A program made the translations under genes and the position numbers. From contig JAJFMG010000149.1 of NCBI GenBank assembly GCA_021772295.1, forward strand, positions 1 through 5,099: a DNA stretch of 5,099 nt. The letters are read 5' to 3'. This document shows, piece after piece, positions 1 to 5,099 of the stretch. Source of the stretch: Chlamydiota bacterium (lineage in GTDB: Bacteria > Chlamydiota > Chlamydiia > Chlamydiales > Simkaniaceae). The notes beneath the pieces are model-generated. The model was not told where the DNA came from and did not search any database. It worked only from the letters and a program-made list of their open reading frames with translations. How positions within the stretch are numbered: position 1 is the first letter of the stretch; every line of letters begins with the position of its first letter.

Positions 1-36
1 CCAAGTTATTTTAGCAGAGTTAGCATGAAAAAAAGA

Positions 37-65
37 ATTTTATCCCCTTCTTGCAATTTAATCAA
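37..65 (-). promoter_or_regulatory. Candidate minus-strand promoter for a gene beyond the left edge
   Basis: Read on the minus strand, a -35-like TTGATT (plus positions 60-65) is followed after exactly 17 bases by a -10-like TAAAAT (plus 37-42). The matches to the sigma-70 consensus are 4/6 and 5/6. This would start transcription near position 30, running left out of the window. It overlaps the presumed trxB control region and implies a divergent neighbour whose coding sequence is not visible here. AT-rich DNA yields such matches by chance, so this is only a candidate. Confidence 0.35.
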
Positions 66-80
66 TTTTTTACGCAAAAT
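51..80 (+). promoter_or_regulatory. Weak candidate promoter of trxB
   Basis: TTGCAA (51-56) and CAAAAT (75-80) are separated by 18 bases, and each matches the sigma-70 hexamers at 4 of 6 positions. Transcription would begin around position 87, leaving a leader of about 25 bases before the trxB start. An alternative -10, TATAGA at 94-99, lacks a good -35. The call rests only on pattern matching. Confidence 0.25.
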
Positions 81-102
81 GACCTTTTAGCTTATAGATA
101 CT

Positions 103-108
103 GAGGTG
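103..108 (+). promoter_or_regulatory. Ribosome binding site of trxB
   Basis: GAGGTG matches the 3' part of the consensus AGGAGGTGATC (complement of the 16S rRNA tail). It ends two bases before the ATG at 111, which is the normal register for this part of the consensus, and it fixes the trxB start. Confidence 0.7.
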
Positions 109-110
109 TT

Positions 111-1061
111 ATGGAAAAGAAGAAAGTCGTTATTATTGGATCGGGTCCGGCAGGCTATACAGCCGCAATTTATGCTTCTAGAGCAAATCTTTCACCTACT
201 ATCTATGAAGGTTTTTTTTCAGGTATTGCAGGTGGCCAGCTGATGACAACCACCGACGTAGAGAATTACCCAGGTTTTCCAGATGGCATAATGGGACCTG
301 AGCTAATGGATGCCTTTCGTAAACAAGCTATTCGTTTTGGAACAGAGGTTCTAACAGAAGATGTTGAAAGTGTAGACTTTTCTAAGAGGCCCTTTTTTAT
401 CAGTGGTTCCAAAACGAAAATGGAAGCAGAAACTGTTATAATTGCAACTGGGGCTACTGCAAATAGACTTTATGTTCCTGGCACAAACGATAATGAGTTT
501 TGGCAAAAAGGTGTTACCGCATGCGCAGTCTGTGACGGCGCTGCTCCAATTTTTAGAGATAAAGAACTCTATGTATTTGGTGGTGGCGATACTGCTGTAG
601 AGGAAGCTATTTTTCTAACGAAATTTGCCTCTAAGGTATATCTTGTGCATCGCAGAGATGCGCTGCGCGCATCTAAGATCATGGCAAAACACGCATCTGA
701 GCACCCTAAAATAGAAATTATTTGGAACCATACCCTAGAAAAAGTAGAAGGTGACAATGTGGTTCAGTCTGTAACAATCAAAGATGTTAATACCGGTAAA
801 GAAGACAAAAGAAATGCTGCTGGTGTATTCTTTGCAATAGGACATACGCCCAATACTGCCTTTTTAAATGGGCAAGTAGAAATGCATCCAAATGGTTATA
901 TCAAGATAAAACCAAATACTACCCACACAAATATAGAAGGTGTGTTTGCAGCAGGTGATGTTCAGGATCATGTTTATCGACAAGCGGTAACTGCAGCAGG
1001 TTCTGGGTGCATGGCAGCTCTCGACGCTGAAAGGTGGCTTACCTCTCAGGGAGAAAAATGA
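111..1061 (+). CDS. trxB: Thioredoxin reductase (NADPH), TrxB
   Basis: This is a cytoplasmic flavoprotein that passes electrons from NADPH through FAD and a redox-active disulfide to thioredoxin, which then reduces ribonucleotide reductase and other disulfide targets. At 316 residues it has the usual length of low-molecular-weight bacterial TrxB. Visible signatures, in order, are the FAD dinucleotide fold GSGPAG (10-15), GGQL and ENYPGFP downstream of it, the catalytic CAVCD (C138 and C141), the NADPH fold GGGDTA (157-162), HRRDALR (180-186) for the NADPH 2'-phosphate, and the FAD-contacting AAGDVQD (G282, D283). The C-terminus includes the family's [14 protein letters not shown] segment. All catalytic and cofactor motifs are intact. 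The ATG at 111 is chosen because of the GAGGTG just upstream and the immediate N-terminal FAD fold. Its stop overlaps the start of the next gene at ATGA, so the two are probably co-translated. A run of eight T lies at 212-219. Confidence 0.97.
   Translation: MEKKKVVIIGSGPAGYTAAIYASRANLSPTIYEGFFSGIAGGQLMTTTDVENYPGFPDGIMGPELMDAFRKQAIRFGTEVLTEDVESVDFSKRPFFISGSKTKMEAETVIIATGATANRLYVPGTNDNEFWQKGVTACAVCDGAAPIFRDKELYVFGGGDTAVEEAIFLTKFASKVYLVHRRDALRASKIMAKHASEHPKIEIIWNHTLEKVEGDNVVQSVTIKDVNTGKEDKRNAAGVFFAIGHTPNTAFLNGQVEMHPNGYIKIKPNTTHTNIEGVFAAGDVQDHVYRQAVTAAGSGCMAALDAERWLTSQGEK
1047..1053 (+). promoter_or_regulatory. Ribosome binding site of the barrel-protein gene, inside trxB
   Basis: CAGGGAG lies within the last codons of trxB, four bases before the ATG at 1058. 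It supports that ATG over an in-frame GTG at 1034, which would add eight residues ahead of an otherwise well-placed signal peptide. Confidence 0.5.
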
Positions 1062-1867
1062 AAAAACTTTTTTTCTTTTTTCTATTGCCAATTGGTCTTT
1101 TTTCCCTAGAAAAAAAACCATGGTTTCATAATACGTGGGAGTTTCAGTTTTATCCAGAATATGCCTATAGCTATTATCCAAGTGTAGATAATGGAGTAAA
1201 TCCATCTAGTTATTCTTCACACAATCAACTATTGAAGCTGGGCCTTGGTGTAGCGGTTCTTCCTAAACTTGATGTTGAATATGAAATGGAATTTGCAAAA
1301 ACAAGAAAACTTGTTTTTGGTGGAAGAAGTGTTGCTGTCCAGTGTCGCTATCAATTTCTAGATGATATTTCAGGGGATTTTGTTAGTTTTTGTATGGGAG
1401 GGAACATTCGCTATGTACCACCTAGAAATTTAACCGATGTATCATCACCTTATCATTCGAATTGGAACGCTGAAATTGTATCTTCGATAGGAAGAGAGTG
1501 GGCTAGATCCTATTACTGGTGTTTTAGGATGTTTGGGTTTGCATCTTTTGGATTTGCAAACCATGGTTACCCATGGCTTAGAGCTCTATTTTCTATGGCT
1601 GCAAATTTTCATGATAAGCATCGCATAGAGCTTTATTCCGATGGATACTTTGGACTTGGAGATAAAACAGTGGTAAACATCAATCGTTTTAAATCTTATC
1701 AAGATATAGCTCATAGATCAATAGATATAGGTGTATCCTATCGTAGAAATTTCGATATTTGGGGAATACTTAGTTTGACCTATGCCTTTAGACCTTACGC
1801 AGAGTCATATCCAAATCATGAAAGCGTTGTTACAGCATCTTATAGACTTCCGTTCTCAATTTTCTAA
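1058..1867 (+). CDS. Exported protein, probable outer-membrane beta-barrel, unknown function
   Basis: I do not recognise this 269-residue protein. It begins with a Sec-type signal peptide: MKK, then a strongly hydrophobic [11 protein letters not shown] (5-15), with possible cleavage after S16. No classic AXA site is present. The mature part is rich in Tyr, Phe and Trp, has many short alternating polar and aromatic stretches, shows no later hydrophobic helix, and ends in [11 protein letters not shown]-terminal Phe after alternating hydrophobic residues is the usual recognition signal for the BAM outer-membrane assembly machinery. An outer-membrane barrel of roughly 10-14 strands is therefore the best inference; a periplasmic beta-rich protein is the alternative. 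The start overlaps the trxB stop (ATGA), so translation is probably coupled. The ATG at 1058 is chosen over the GTG at 1034 because of CAGGGAG and the signal peptide. Runs of A6, T7 and T6 fall in the first codons. Being a real gene is secure, its localisation moderately so, and its function is unknown. Confidence 0.8.
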   Translation: MKKLFFFFLLPIGLFSLEKKPWFHNTWEFQFYPEYAYSYYPSVDNGVNPSSYSSHNQLLKLGLGVAVLPKLDVEYEMEFAKTRKLVFGGRSVAVQCRYQFLDDISGDFVSFCMGGNIRYVPPRNLTDVSSPYHSNWNAEIVSSIGREWARSYYWCFRMFGFASFGFANHGYPWLRALFSMAANFHDKHRIELYSDGYFGLGDKTVVNINRFKSYQDIAHRSIDIGVSYRRNFDIWGILSLTYAFRPYAESYPNHESVVTASYRLPFSIF

Positions 1868-1903
1868 TAAAATCAAAAATGACTACAGTCATATCTTCCA
1901 CTC

Positions 1904-1931
1904 AAAAGTTTTTGAAGGTCGTAGAACTTTT
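1904..1931. terminator. Possible weak bidirectional terminator between convergent genes
   Basis: AAAAGTT (1904-1910) pairs with AACTTTT (1925-1931) around a loop of about 14 bases. It lies at the meeting point of the barrel-protein gene and the convergent response regulator, whose stop codon it overlaps. The stem is AT-rich and there is no long T tract, so it would be a poor intrinsic terminator. A smaller ATGAC/GTCAT hairpin lies at 1879-1892. No better terminator is visible in the 62-base gap. Confidence 0.25.
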
Positions 1932-2301
1932 ATTGCTCACTCAGGTCTAAAAGCGTTTGTAGGAGCGTTTTTAAAGTAGGAATATCCTCTTTGGAAATGT
2001 AGTAGTCACATGCATTTTTTTCATCAAAAGCTTTCACGCTTTCTAGAGGTGACATGGTAAAAAGAAGAATAGGAATATCGAATTTGATTTCCTTTATTTT
2101 GATCGATGTCTCTATGCCGTTTAGGCCTGGCATTTGAAAATCCATGATAATGAGATCAATTTTTTGTGAATCAAATTTTTGCAGAGCCTCTTCACCAGAA
2201 GATGCCAATATTGGATTGCCACCAAGCTTTCCTACAAGCTGGGTAAGAAATGTCAAATTAGAAGGAGTGTCATCTACAATTAAAATACGATTTTTCTTCA
2301 A
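1930..2301 (-). CDS. Stand-alone response regulator receiver (CheY-like) protein
   Basis: This 123-residue protein is a single receiver domain with no DNA-binding or enzymatic output domain. It would be phosphorylated by a histidine kinase or phosphotransfer protein and act by protein-protein contact in the cytoplasm. Visible signatures are ILIVDD with the Mg-binding acidic pair D10/D11, the phospho-acceptor D54 in IIMDFQMPGLNG, the switch threonine T82 in ILLFTMS, the aromatic Y101, and the conserved lysine K104. The usual Pro after that lysine is Glu (SKED). The essential residues are therefore intact. The start is TTG: the in-frame triplet three codons upstream is a stop, the next in-frame Met is M53, and the reading begins directly with the first beta strand, so no other start works. 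AGGT lies 8 bases upstream. The gene is convergent with the barrel-protein gene and divergent from the V-ATPase operon, and no kinase gene is adjacent. A CheY- or Spo0F-like relay role is possible, but the partner cannot be told. Confidence 0.92.
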   Translation of the reverse strand: MKKNRILIVDDTPSNLTFLTQLVGKLGGNPILASSGEEALQKFDSQKIDLIIMDFQMPGLNGIETSIKIKEIKFDIPILLFTMSPLESVKAFDEKNACDYYISKEDIPTLKTLLQTLLDLSEQ

Positions 2302-2378
2302 TGTAATTTACCTGATTGCTCTAGTTGTTTTTATTTAATATTGAATTTAAACTTTTTGCAGAACCGATTTTCTTAAGT

Positions 2379-2402
2379 TTGGCTTGATTTTTTTGTTGCC
2401 AA
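2379..2402. repeat. Short inverted repeat TTGGC-N14-GCCAA over the candidate promoter
   Basis: TTGGC (2379-2383) and GCCAA (2398-2402) are perfect complements flanking the -35 element and part of the spacer of the candidate atpE promoter. Five-base arms are short enough to arise by chance, but the position would suit a repressor or activator site. Confidence 0.2.
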
Positions 2403-2413
2403 CGCACTATTAT
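2384..2413 (+). promoter_or_regulatory. Candidate sigma-70-type promoter of the V-ATPase operon
   Basis: TTGATT (2384-2389, 4/6) is followed after 18 bases by TATTAT (2408-2413, 5/6). This would start transcription near 2420 and leave a leader of about 80 bases before atpE. A weaker alternative downstream is TTGCTA (2427-2432), 17 bases, CACAAT (2450-2455), each 4/6. It is the best match in a gap where a promoter is expected, but only pattern evidence supports it. Confidence 0.45.
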
Positions 2414-2445
2414 GCACGCAGGTGGTTTGCTAAAATCTATTCAAA

Positions 2446-2464
2446 AGAGCACAATATACGCTCT
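2446..2464. repeat. Short inverted repeat AGAGC-N9-GCTCT in the atpE leader
   Basis: The five-base arms AGAGC (2446-2450) and GCTCT (2460-2464) surround the AT-only core of ACAATATAC. In DNA it could be an operator; in the leader mRNA it could form a small hairpin about 40 bases before the atpE start. It overlaps the weaker alternative -10. No known motif is recognised. Confidence 0.2.
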
Positions 2465-2487
2465 CCACAAAAGCAATATGTAATATT

Positions 2488-2492
2488 AGGAG
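2488..2492 (+). promoter_or_regulatory. Ribosome binding site of atpE
   Basis: AGGAG ends 10 bases before the ATG at 2503, slightly longer than the usual spacing. It supports this start. Confidence 0.65.
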
Positions 2493-2502
2493 TGAGTTTT
2501 CA

Positions 2503-3129
2503 ATGGAAAAAAGTGATTTTGGTAAGGAAAAGGTGCAAGAGATTTGTGACCAAATTCAAAAAGAGACTCTGGAGCCTGCTAAAAAAGAAGCTGCAGGTAT
2601 GATTGAAAATGCTAAAAAACAAGCTGAGCAAATTATCCTTGATGCAAAAAAAAATGTGGAAAAGTTAGAGCAGGCTGCGAAGAAAAAAATAGATGAAGAG
2701 CGAAATGTCTTCGAAGCTTCGATGAATCTATCCGCTAAAAAGACTCTTTCTTCTTTGAAAGAGAAGGTGGAAAAGGAGCTTTTCAATCCCAACTTAGCGG
2801 AACTAGTAAAAGAAAAGTCATCCACGCCTGATGCTATATCCGCATTTATTAATGCTATCGTGAATGCTATCGAAAAGGAAGGCTTAGATGGGAATCTACT
2901 AGCGTCTATTCCAAAAACAGTTTCCAAAGAAGCCGTTATGCAGAGTCTTCAAGAAAAAGTAGTCCAGTCTCTTCAAAAAGAGGAGGTTGTTCTTGCTGGT
3001 ATGCAAGGTGGAGCAACTGTAAAAATTATGGATAAGAATATTATCTTGGATCTAAGCGATGAAGCATTGAAGACAATGCTTGCAGATTTCGTTAGTGATG
3101 ACTTTAAAAGCATGATATTTGCTCTGTAG
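2503..3129 (+). CDS. atpE: V-type ATP synthase subunit E (peripheral stalk)
   Basis: This 208-residue protein has the expected length and layout of the V/A-type ATPase E subunit. Residues of about 5-95 form a long charged helix or coiled coil rich in Lys, Glu and Ala (for example KKEAAGMIENAKKQAEQII). A globular C-terminal domain follows and ends in DDFKSMIFAL. In this family the N-terminal helix pairs with subunit G/H to make the peripheral stalk, and the C-terminal domain binds the top of the A3B3 head, holding it against rotation. The identification rests on this architecture plus the downstream DUF2764 and A-subunit genes. Start ATG 2503 has AGGAG upstream. It is the first gene of the operon, since the gene before it points the other way. 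Oddities are an A9 run at 2646-2654 and a 4-codon tandem duplication encoding NAIV/NAIE (2851-2872). A second near-repeat, QSLQEKVV/QSLQKEEVV, follows further on. Confidence 0.88.
   Translation: MEKSDFGKEKVQEICDQIQKETLEPAKKEAAGMIENAKKQAEQIILDAKKNVEKLEQAAKKKIDEERNVFEASMNLSAKKTLSSLKEKVEKELFNPNLAELVKEKSSTPDAISAFINAIVNAIEKEGLDGNLLASIPKTVSKEAVMQSLQEKVVQSLQKEEVVLAGMQGGATVKIMDKNIILDLSDEALKTMLADFVSDDFKSMIFAL
2851..2872 (+). repeat. 12-base-period tandem repeat within atpE
   Basis: AATGCTATCG occurs at 2851-2860 and again at 2863-2872, a period of 12 bases, so the frame is kept and the protein reads NAIVNAIE. It looks like a small in-frame duplication in a helical part of the globular domain. Confidence 0.6.
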
Positions 3130-3133
3130 GAAT

Positions 3134-3904
3134 ATGTTTAGAAACTATTTTATTGTAAATTCTCTCCCTACTTTGACTCTGTCCCAAAAACCTGAGATCA
3201 CTTTTTTGGAACTTATGCGTCTTTTTAAAATGAACTTGAGCGCATCAGAGCTTCAAAAGACAAAAGATATTCGGTTATTTATTGATTTGCAAAATGTACT
3301 CAAAATTTTGAAAAAAGAGCCCCTTGACATAAGAGGTAATTTTACGGAGAAAGAGTTAGATGAAGCTATTATGCATCAGATTCATCTGCCTAAGTATTTG
3401 CTTGATTTTTTAGAAAGAGAAGAAAGCCCTGTCGATAAGTTTTATGAAGTTATGAGTGCATATTTCCAGGAAGAAATTAAGTCTCAAACTGGTTTTTTTC
3501 AAAAATATGTTAAATTCGAGCAAGAGCTTAGACTGACTCTTACTGCTATCAGGTGTAAAAAAAATCAAAGAGATATCTCACAGGAGCTGAGCTCCGAAGA
3601 TCCTACTGACTTTTTTGTACATGAAATCTTTTCTCAAAAGGATCAAGAAACTGTAGAGTTTAGCGAGCCATACCATAGCCTTGCATCAAAGTTAAAAGAG
3701 GCAGAGGGCAATCCATTCTTGCAAAAGAAAATACTTATGCAGTTTCGGTTTGATCAGATCGAAGAAATGGTTGAGGGAGATCTGTTTTCAATTGATTATC
3801 TTCTCGCATATATGATCCAGCTAATCCTTGTAGAAGACTGGAATTTTTTAAATAAAGAGCAAGGCCATACCACGTTAAATCAAATTGTGAAGGAAGCACT
3901 ATGA
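3134..3904 (+). CDS. DUF2764 family protein, V-ATPase operon-linked
   Basis: The 256-residue protein is read from ATG 3134, four bases after the atpE stop. AGG (3128-3130) overlaps that stop as a closely spaced ribosome site. An in-frame TTG at 3119 would add five residues, but the family begins at the motif seen here, MFRNYFIVNSLPTL (1-14), followed by ITFLELMRLFKMNLS (22-36). The rest is mostly charged amphipathic helix with no signal peptide or membrane segment, so it is soluble. It ends with the ATGA overlap onto atpA. Proteins of this family (for example CT309 of Chlamydia trachomatis, recalled from memory) occur between atpE and atpA in bacterial V-ATPase clusters. Archaeal-type operons encode the C and F subunits there, so a structural role at the central stalk or in assembly is a reasonable inference. 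No biochemical function can be read from the sequence. Confidence 0.85.
   Translation: MFRNYFIVNSLPTLTLSQKPEITFLELMRLFKMNLSASELQKTKDIRLFIDLQNVLKILKKEPLDIRGNFTEKELDEAIMHQIHLPKYLLDFLEREESPVDKFYEVMSAYFQEEIKSQTGFFQKYVKFEQELRLTLTAIRCKKNQRDISQELSSEDPTDFFVHEIFSQKDQETVEFSEPYHSLASKLKEAEGNPFLQKKILMQFRFDQIEEMVEGDLFSIDYLLAYMIQLILVEDWNFLNKEQGHTTLNQIVKEAL
3890..3894 (+). promoter_or_regulatory. Ribosome binding site of atpA, inside the DUF2764 gene
   Basis: AAGGA lies six bases before the ATG at 3901, within the last codons of the DUF2764 gene. Together with the ATGA overlap it points to coupled translation of the two proteins. Confidence 0.6.
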
Positions 3905-5099
3905 CAAGTTCGTTAGAAACGCAAAGTAACCAAGCCAAAGGAAAAGTACTAAGAGCTTTTGGAAACCTTCTACAAGTTAAATTCGAAGGGATTATCTACC
4001 AGGGAGAAGTGGTAAATGTACATGTGGATGGTACAATGCTCAAAGGCGAGGTAATTGAAGTTGCCGAAGACTTAGCAAAAGTGCAGGTTTTTGAAGATAC
4101 TAGTGGAGTATCATTTGGAACTGAGGTCAGTTTTACAGAGCATCTTTTAGAGGCAGAGCTTGGACCTGGGCTTATGAGTAGTATCTTTGATGGTCTTCAA
4201 AATCCCCTTGAAAAAGTGGCTAATAAAACTGGCTTATTTCTATCTCGAGGCGTTTATATCACGCCACTTGATAAAGAGAAAAAATGGGAGTATGTTTCAT
4301 CTGTCAAAGTTGGTGACATTGTTGAGCCTGGACAATATTTGGGTTATACTATGGAAGGGCGCTTCCATCACTATATAATGCTACCATTCTCAATTGATTG
4401 TAAATGCACCGTAACTTTTGCTGTATCTGATGGATCATACACTATTGAAGACACTCTTTATAAGGTTACAGATGAGTTAGGGATAGAGCATACAGTTTCT
4501 ATGATTCAAAGATGGCCTGTTAAGGTTCCTTTATCGATTGGTAAGAAGATTCGAGCTACTAAAATGATGGATACTGGAATGCGTACTTTAGATACGCAAT
4601 TTCCGGTGCTAAAAGGGGGATCTTTTTGCTCTCCTGGACCATTTGGTGCAGGTAAAACAGTGATGCAGCATCACCTGTCAAAATATGCATCAGTTGATGT
4701 TGTTATTATGACAGCTTGTGGCGAAAGGGCGGGTGAAGTTGTGGAAGTACTCCGTACATTCCCACATCTAACGGATCCTCACACTAATGAATCCCTTATG
4801 ACAAGAACGGTAATTATTTGTAATACCTCTTCTATGCCGGTAGCAGCTCGAGAGGCTTCTGTATATTTAGGTGCAACTCTTGCTGAATATTACAGACTGA
4901 TGGGACTAGATGTTTTACTTCTTGCGGATTCAACATCTCGATGGGCGCAGGCTATGAGAGAAATGTCGGGAAGACTCGAAGAAATTCCTGGAGAAGAAGC
5001 TTTTCCAGCTTATCTAGCATCTAGAATTTGCGCATTTTATGAAAGAAGTGGAGTTCTTAAATTACAAAATGGTGAAACTGGTTCATTGACTATTGGGGG
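3901..5099 (+). CDS. atpA: V-type ATP synthase subunit A, catalytic (partial, runs off right edge)
   Basis: The reading frame is open for 399 codons to the window end, about two thirds of the roughly 590 residues usual for this family. This is the ATP-binding catalytic subunit of the cytoplasmic A3B3 head, which couples ATP synthesis or hydrolysis to ion movement through the membrane ring. In order there is an N-terminal beta-barrel region (about 10-80, KGKVLRAFGNLLQVKFEG), then the non-homologous region specific to V/A-type A subunits (about 110-190, including YVSSVKVGDIVEPGQYLG). The Walker A P-loop GPFGAGKT (246-253) follows, then CGERAGE with catalytic E275, NTSSMPVAAREAS, Walker B LLLADSTSR (D343), and GRLEEIPGEEAFPAYLASR. 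The catalytic residues visible are intact. Its P-loop has Ala (A250) where eukaryotic A subunits have a redox-sensitive Cys (GAFGCGKT). ATG 3901 overlaps the upstream stop. Subunits B, D, I and K are expected beyond the edge. Confidence 0.97.
   Translation, partial: MTSSLETQSNQAKGKVLRAFGNLLQVKFEGIIYQGEVVNVHVDGTMLKGEVIEVAEDLAKVQVFEDTSGVSFGTEVSFTEHLLEAELGPGLMSSIFDGLQNPLEKVANKTGLFLSRGVYITPLDKEKKWEYVSSVKVGDIVEPGQYLGYTMEGRFHHYIMLPFSIDCKCTVTFAVSDGSYTIEDTLYKVTDELGIEHTVSMIQRWPVKVPLSIGKKIRATKMMDTGMRTLDTQFPVLKGGSFCSPGPFGAGKTVMQHHLSKYASVDVVIMTACGERAGEVVEVLRTFPHLTDPHTNESLMTRTVIICNTSSMPVAAREASVYLGATLAEYYRLMGLDVLLLADSTSRWAQAMREMSGRLEEIPGEEAFPAYLASRICAFYERSGVLKLQNGETGSLTIG

Larger units (their letters stand above)
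2302..2502. other. Divergent intergenic region between the response regulator and atpE
   Basis: This is 201 bases of AT-rich non-coding DNA between divergently read genes. It holds the receiver gene's Shine-Dalgarno (minus-strand TCAGGT at 2310-2315), a candidate promoter for the V-ATPase operon (2384-2413), two short inverted repeats and the atpE ribosome binding site. I found no convincing promoter for the receiver gene. The best minus-strand -10, TATTAA near 2335-2340, has a poor -35 (TTCTGC). Confidence 0.7.

Noticed and set aside
25..90. 21-codon open frame upstream of trxB beginning with ATG AAA AAA
   Set aside because: It lacks a good ribosome site, its frame is open back to the window start, and its predicted peptide has no recognisable signal. 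It is probably chance in AT-rich DNA.
864..1205. 113-residue open frame on the minus strand across the trxB/barrel-gene junction
   Set aside because: It is fully antisense to two well-supported genes, and its composition is that of a reverse complement.
1559..1577. AACCATGGTT palindrome followed by a second CCATGG
   Set aside because: It lies inside the barrel-protein coding sequence (NHGYPW), and the short palindrome is explained by the codons.
1782..1979. 65-residue plus-strand open frame between the barrel gene and the receiver gene
   Set aside because: It overlaps the end of the barrel gene and is antisense to the receiver C-terminus. It has no ribosome site or recognisable domain.
2380..2400. 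Possible sigma-54 promoter (TGGC ... TTGCC)
   Set aside because: The GG and GC elements are 15 bases apart instead of the required 10.
2384..2602. 72-residue plus-strand open frame before and into atpE
   Set aside because: It starts at TTG inside the candidate promoter and shares about 100 bases with atpE in another frame. No family is recognised.
2556..2927. 123-residue minus-strand open frame rich in Ser and Phe
   Set aside because: It is a mirror of the Lys/Glu/Ala-rich coiled coil of atpE, where reverse complements of AAA, GAA and GCT give Phe, Phe/Ser and Ser codons without stops.
4187..4378. 63-residue plus-strand open frame
   Set aside because: It lies entirely inside atpA in a different frame.

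Overview
The window is AT-rich bacterial DNA that most resembles a member of the phylum Chlamydiae, probably one of the environmental Parachlamydia/Waddlia-like lineages. The main evidence is the right half: a V-type ATPase operon in the order subunit E, DUF2764 protein, subunit A, together with an A subunit whose motifs (GPFGAGKT, ACGERAGE, LLLADSTSRWAQ) read like chlamydial AtpA. Spirochaetes and Bacteroidetes can carry a similar cluster, so the phylum is inferred, not proven. No species can be named from the sequence.

Layout. Positions 1-110 hold a short leader with a candidate trxB promoter and a stronger-looking candidate promoter on the minus strand, which would serve a gene beyond the left edge. 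Thioredoxin reductase trxB (111-1061, +) overlaps by 4 bases, at ATGA, a gene for a 269-residue exported, probably outer-membrane beta-barrel protein of unknown function (1058-1867, +). This pair converges on a stand-alone response-regulator receiver protein read from the minus strand (1930-2301, TTG start). A 201-base divergent intergenic region (2302-2502) has a good candidate sigma-70-type promoter for the V-ATPase genes. These follow as a tight operon: atpE (2503-3129), a DUF2764 gene (3134-3904) and atpA (3901 to beyond the right edge), with a 4-base gap and then a 4-base ATGA overlap.

How the genes fit together. AtpA is the catalytic nucleotide-binding subunit of the V1/A1 head. AtpE is the coiled-coil peripheral-stalk subunit. 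The DUF2764 protein sits where archaeal-type operons encode the central-stalk subunits C and F, which suggests a structural role in the same complex. Subunits B, D, I and K would be expected beyond the right edge. The left half is functionally separate: TrxB supplies reduced thioredoxin in the cytoplasm. The translationally linked envelope protein and the orphan receiver have no obvious link to it or to the ATPase.

The window contains no transposon, CRISPR array, tRNA or rRNA that I can see. Apart from the poorly characterised DUF2764 protein, the unknown barrel protein and the orphan receiver, it looks like ordinary chromosomal housekeeping sequence. I found no clearly new multi-gene system.
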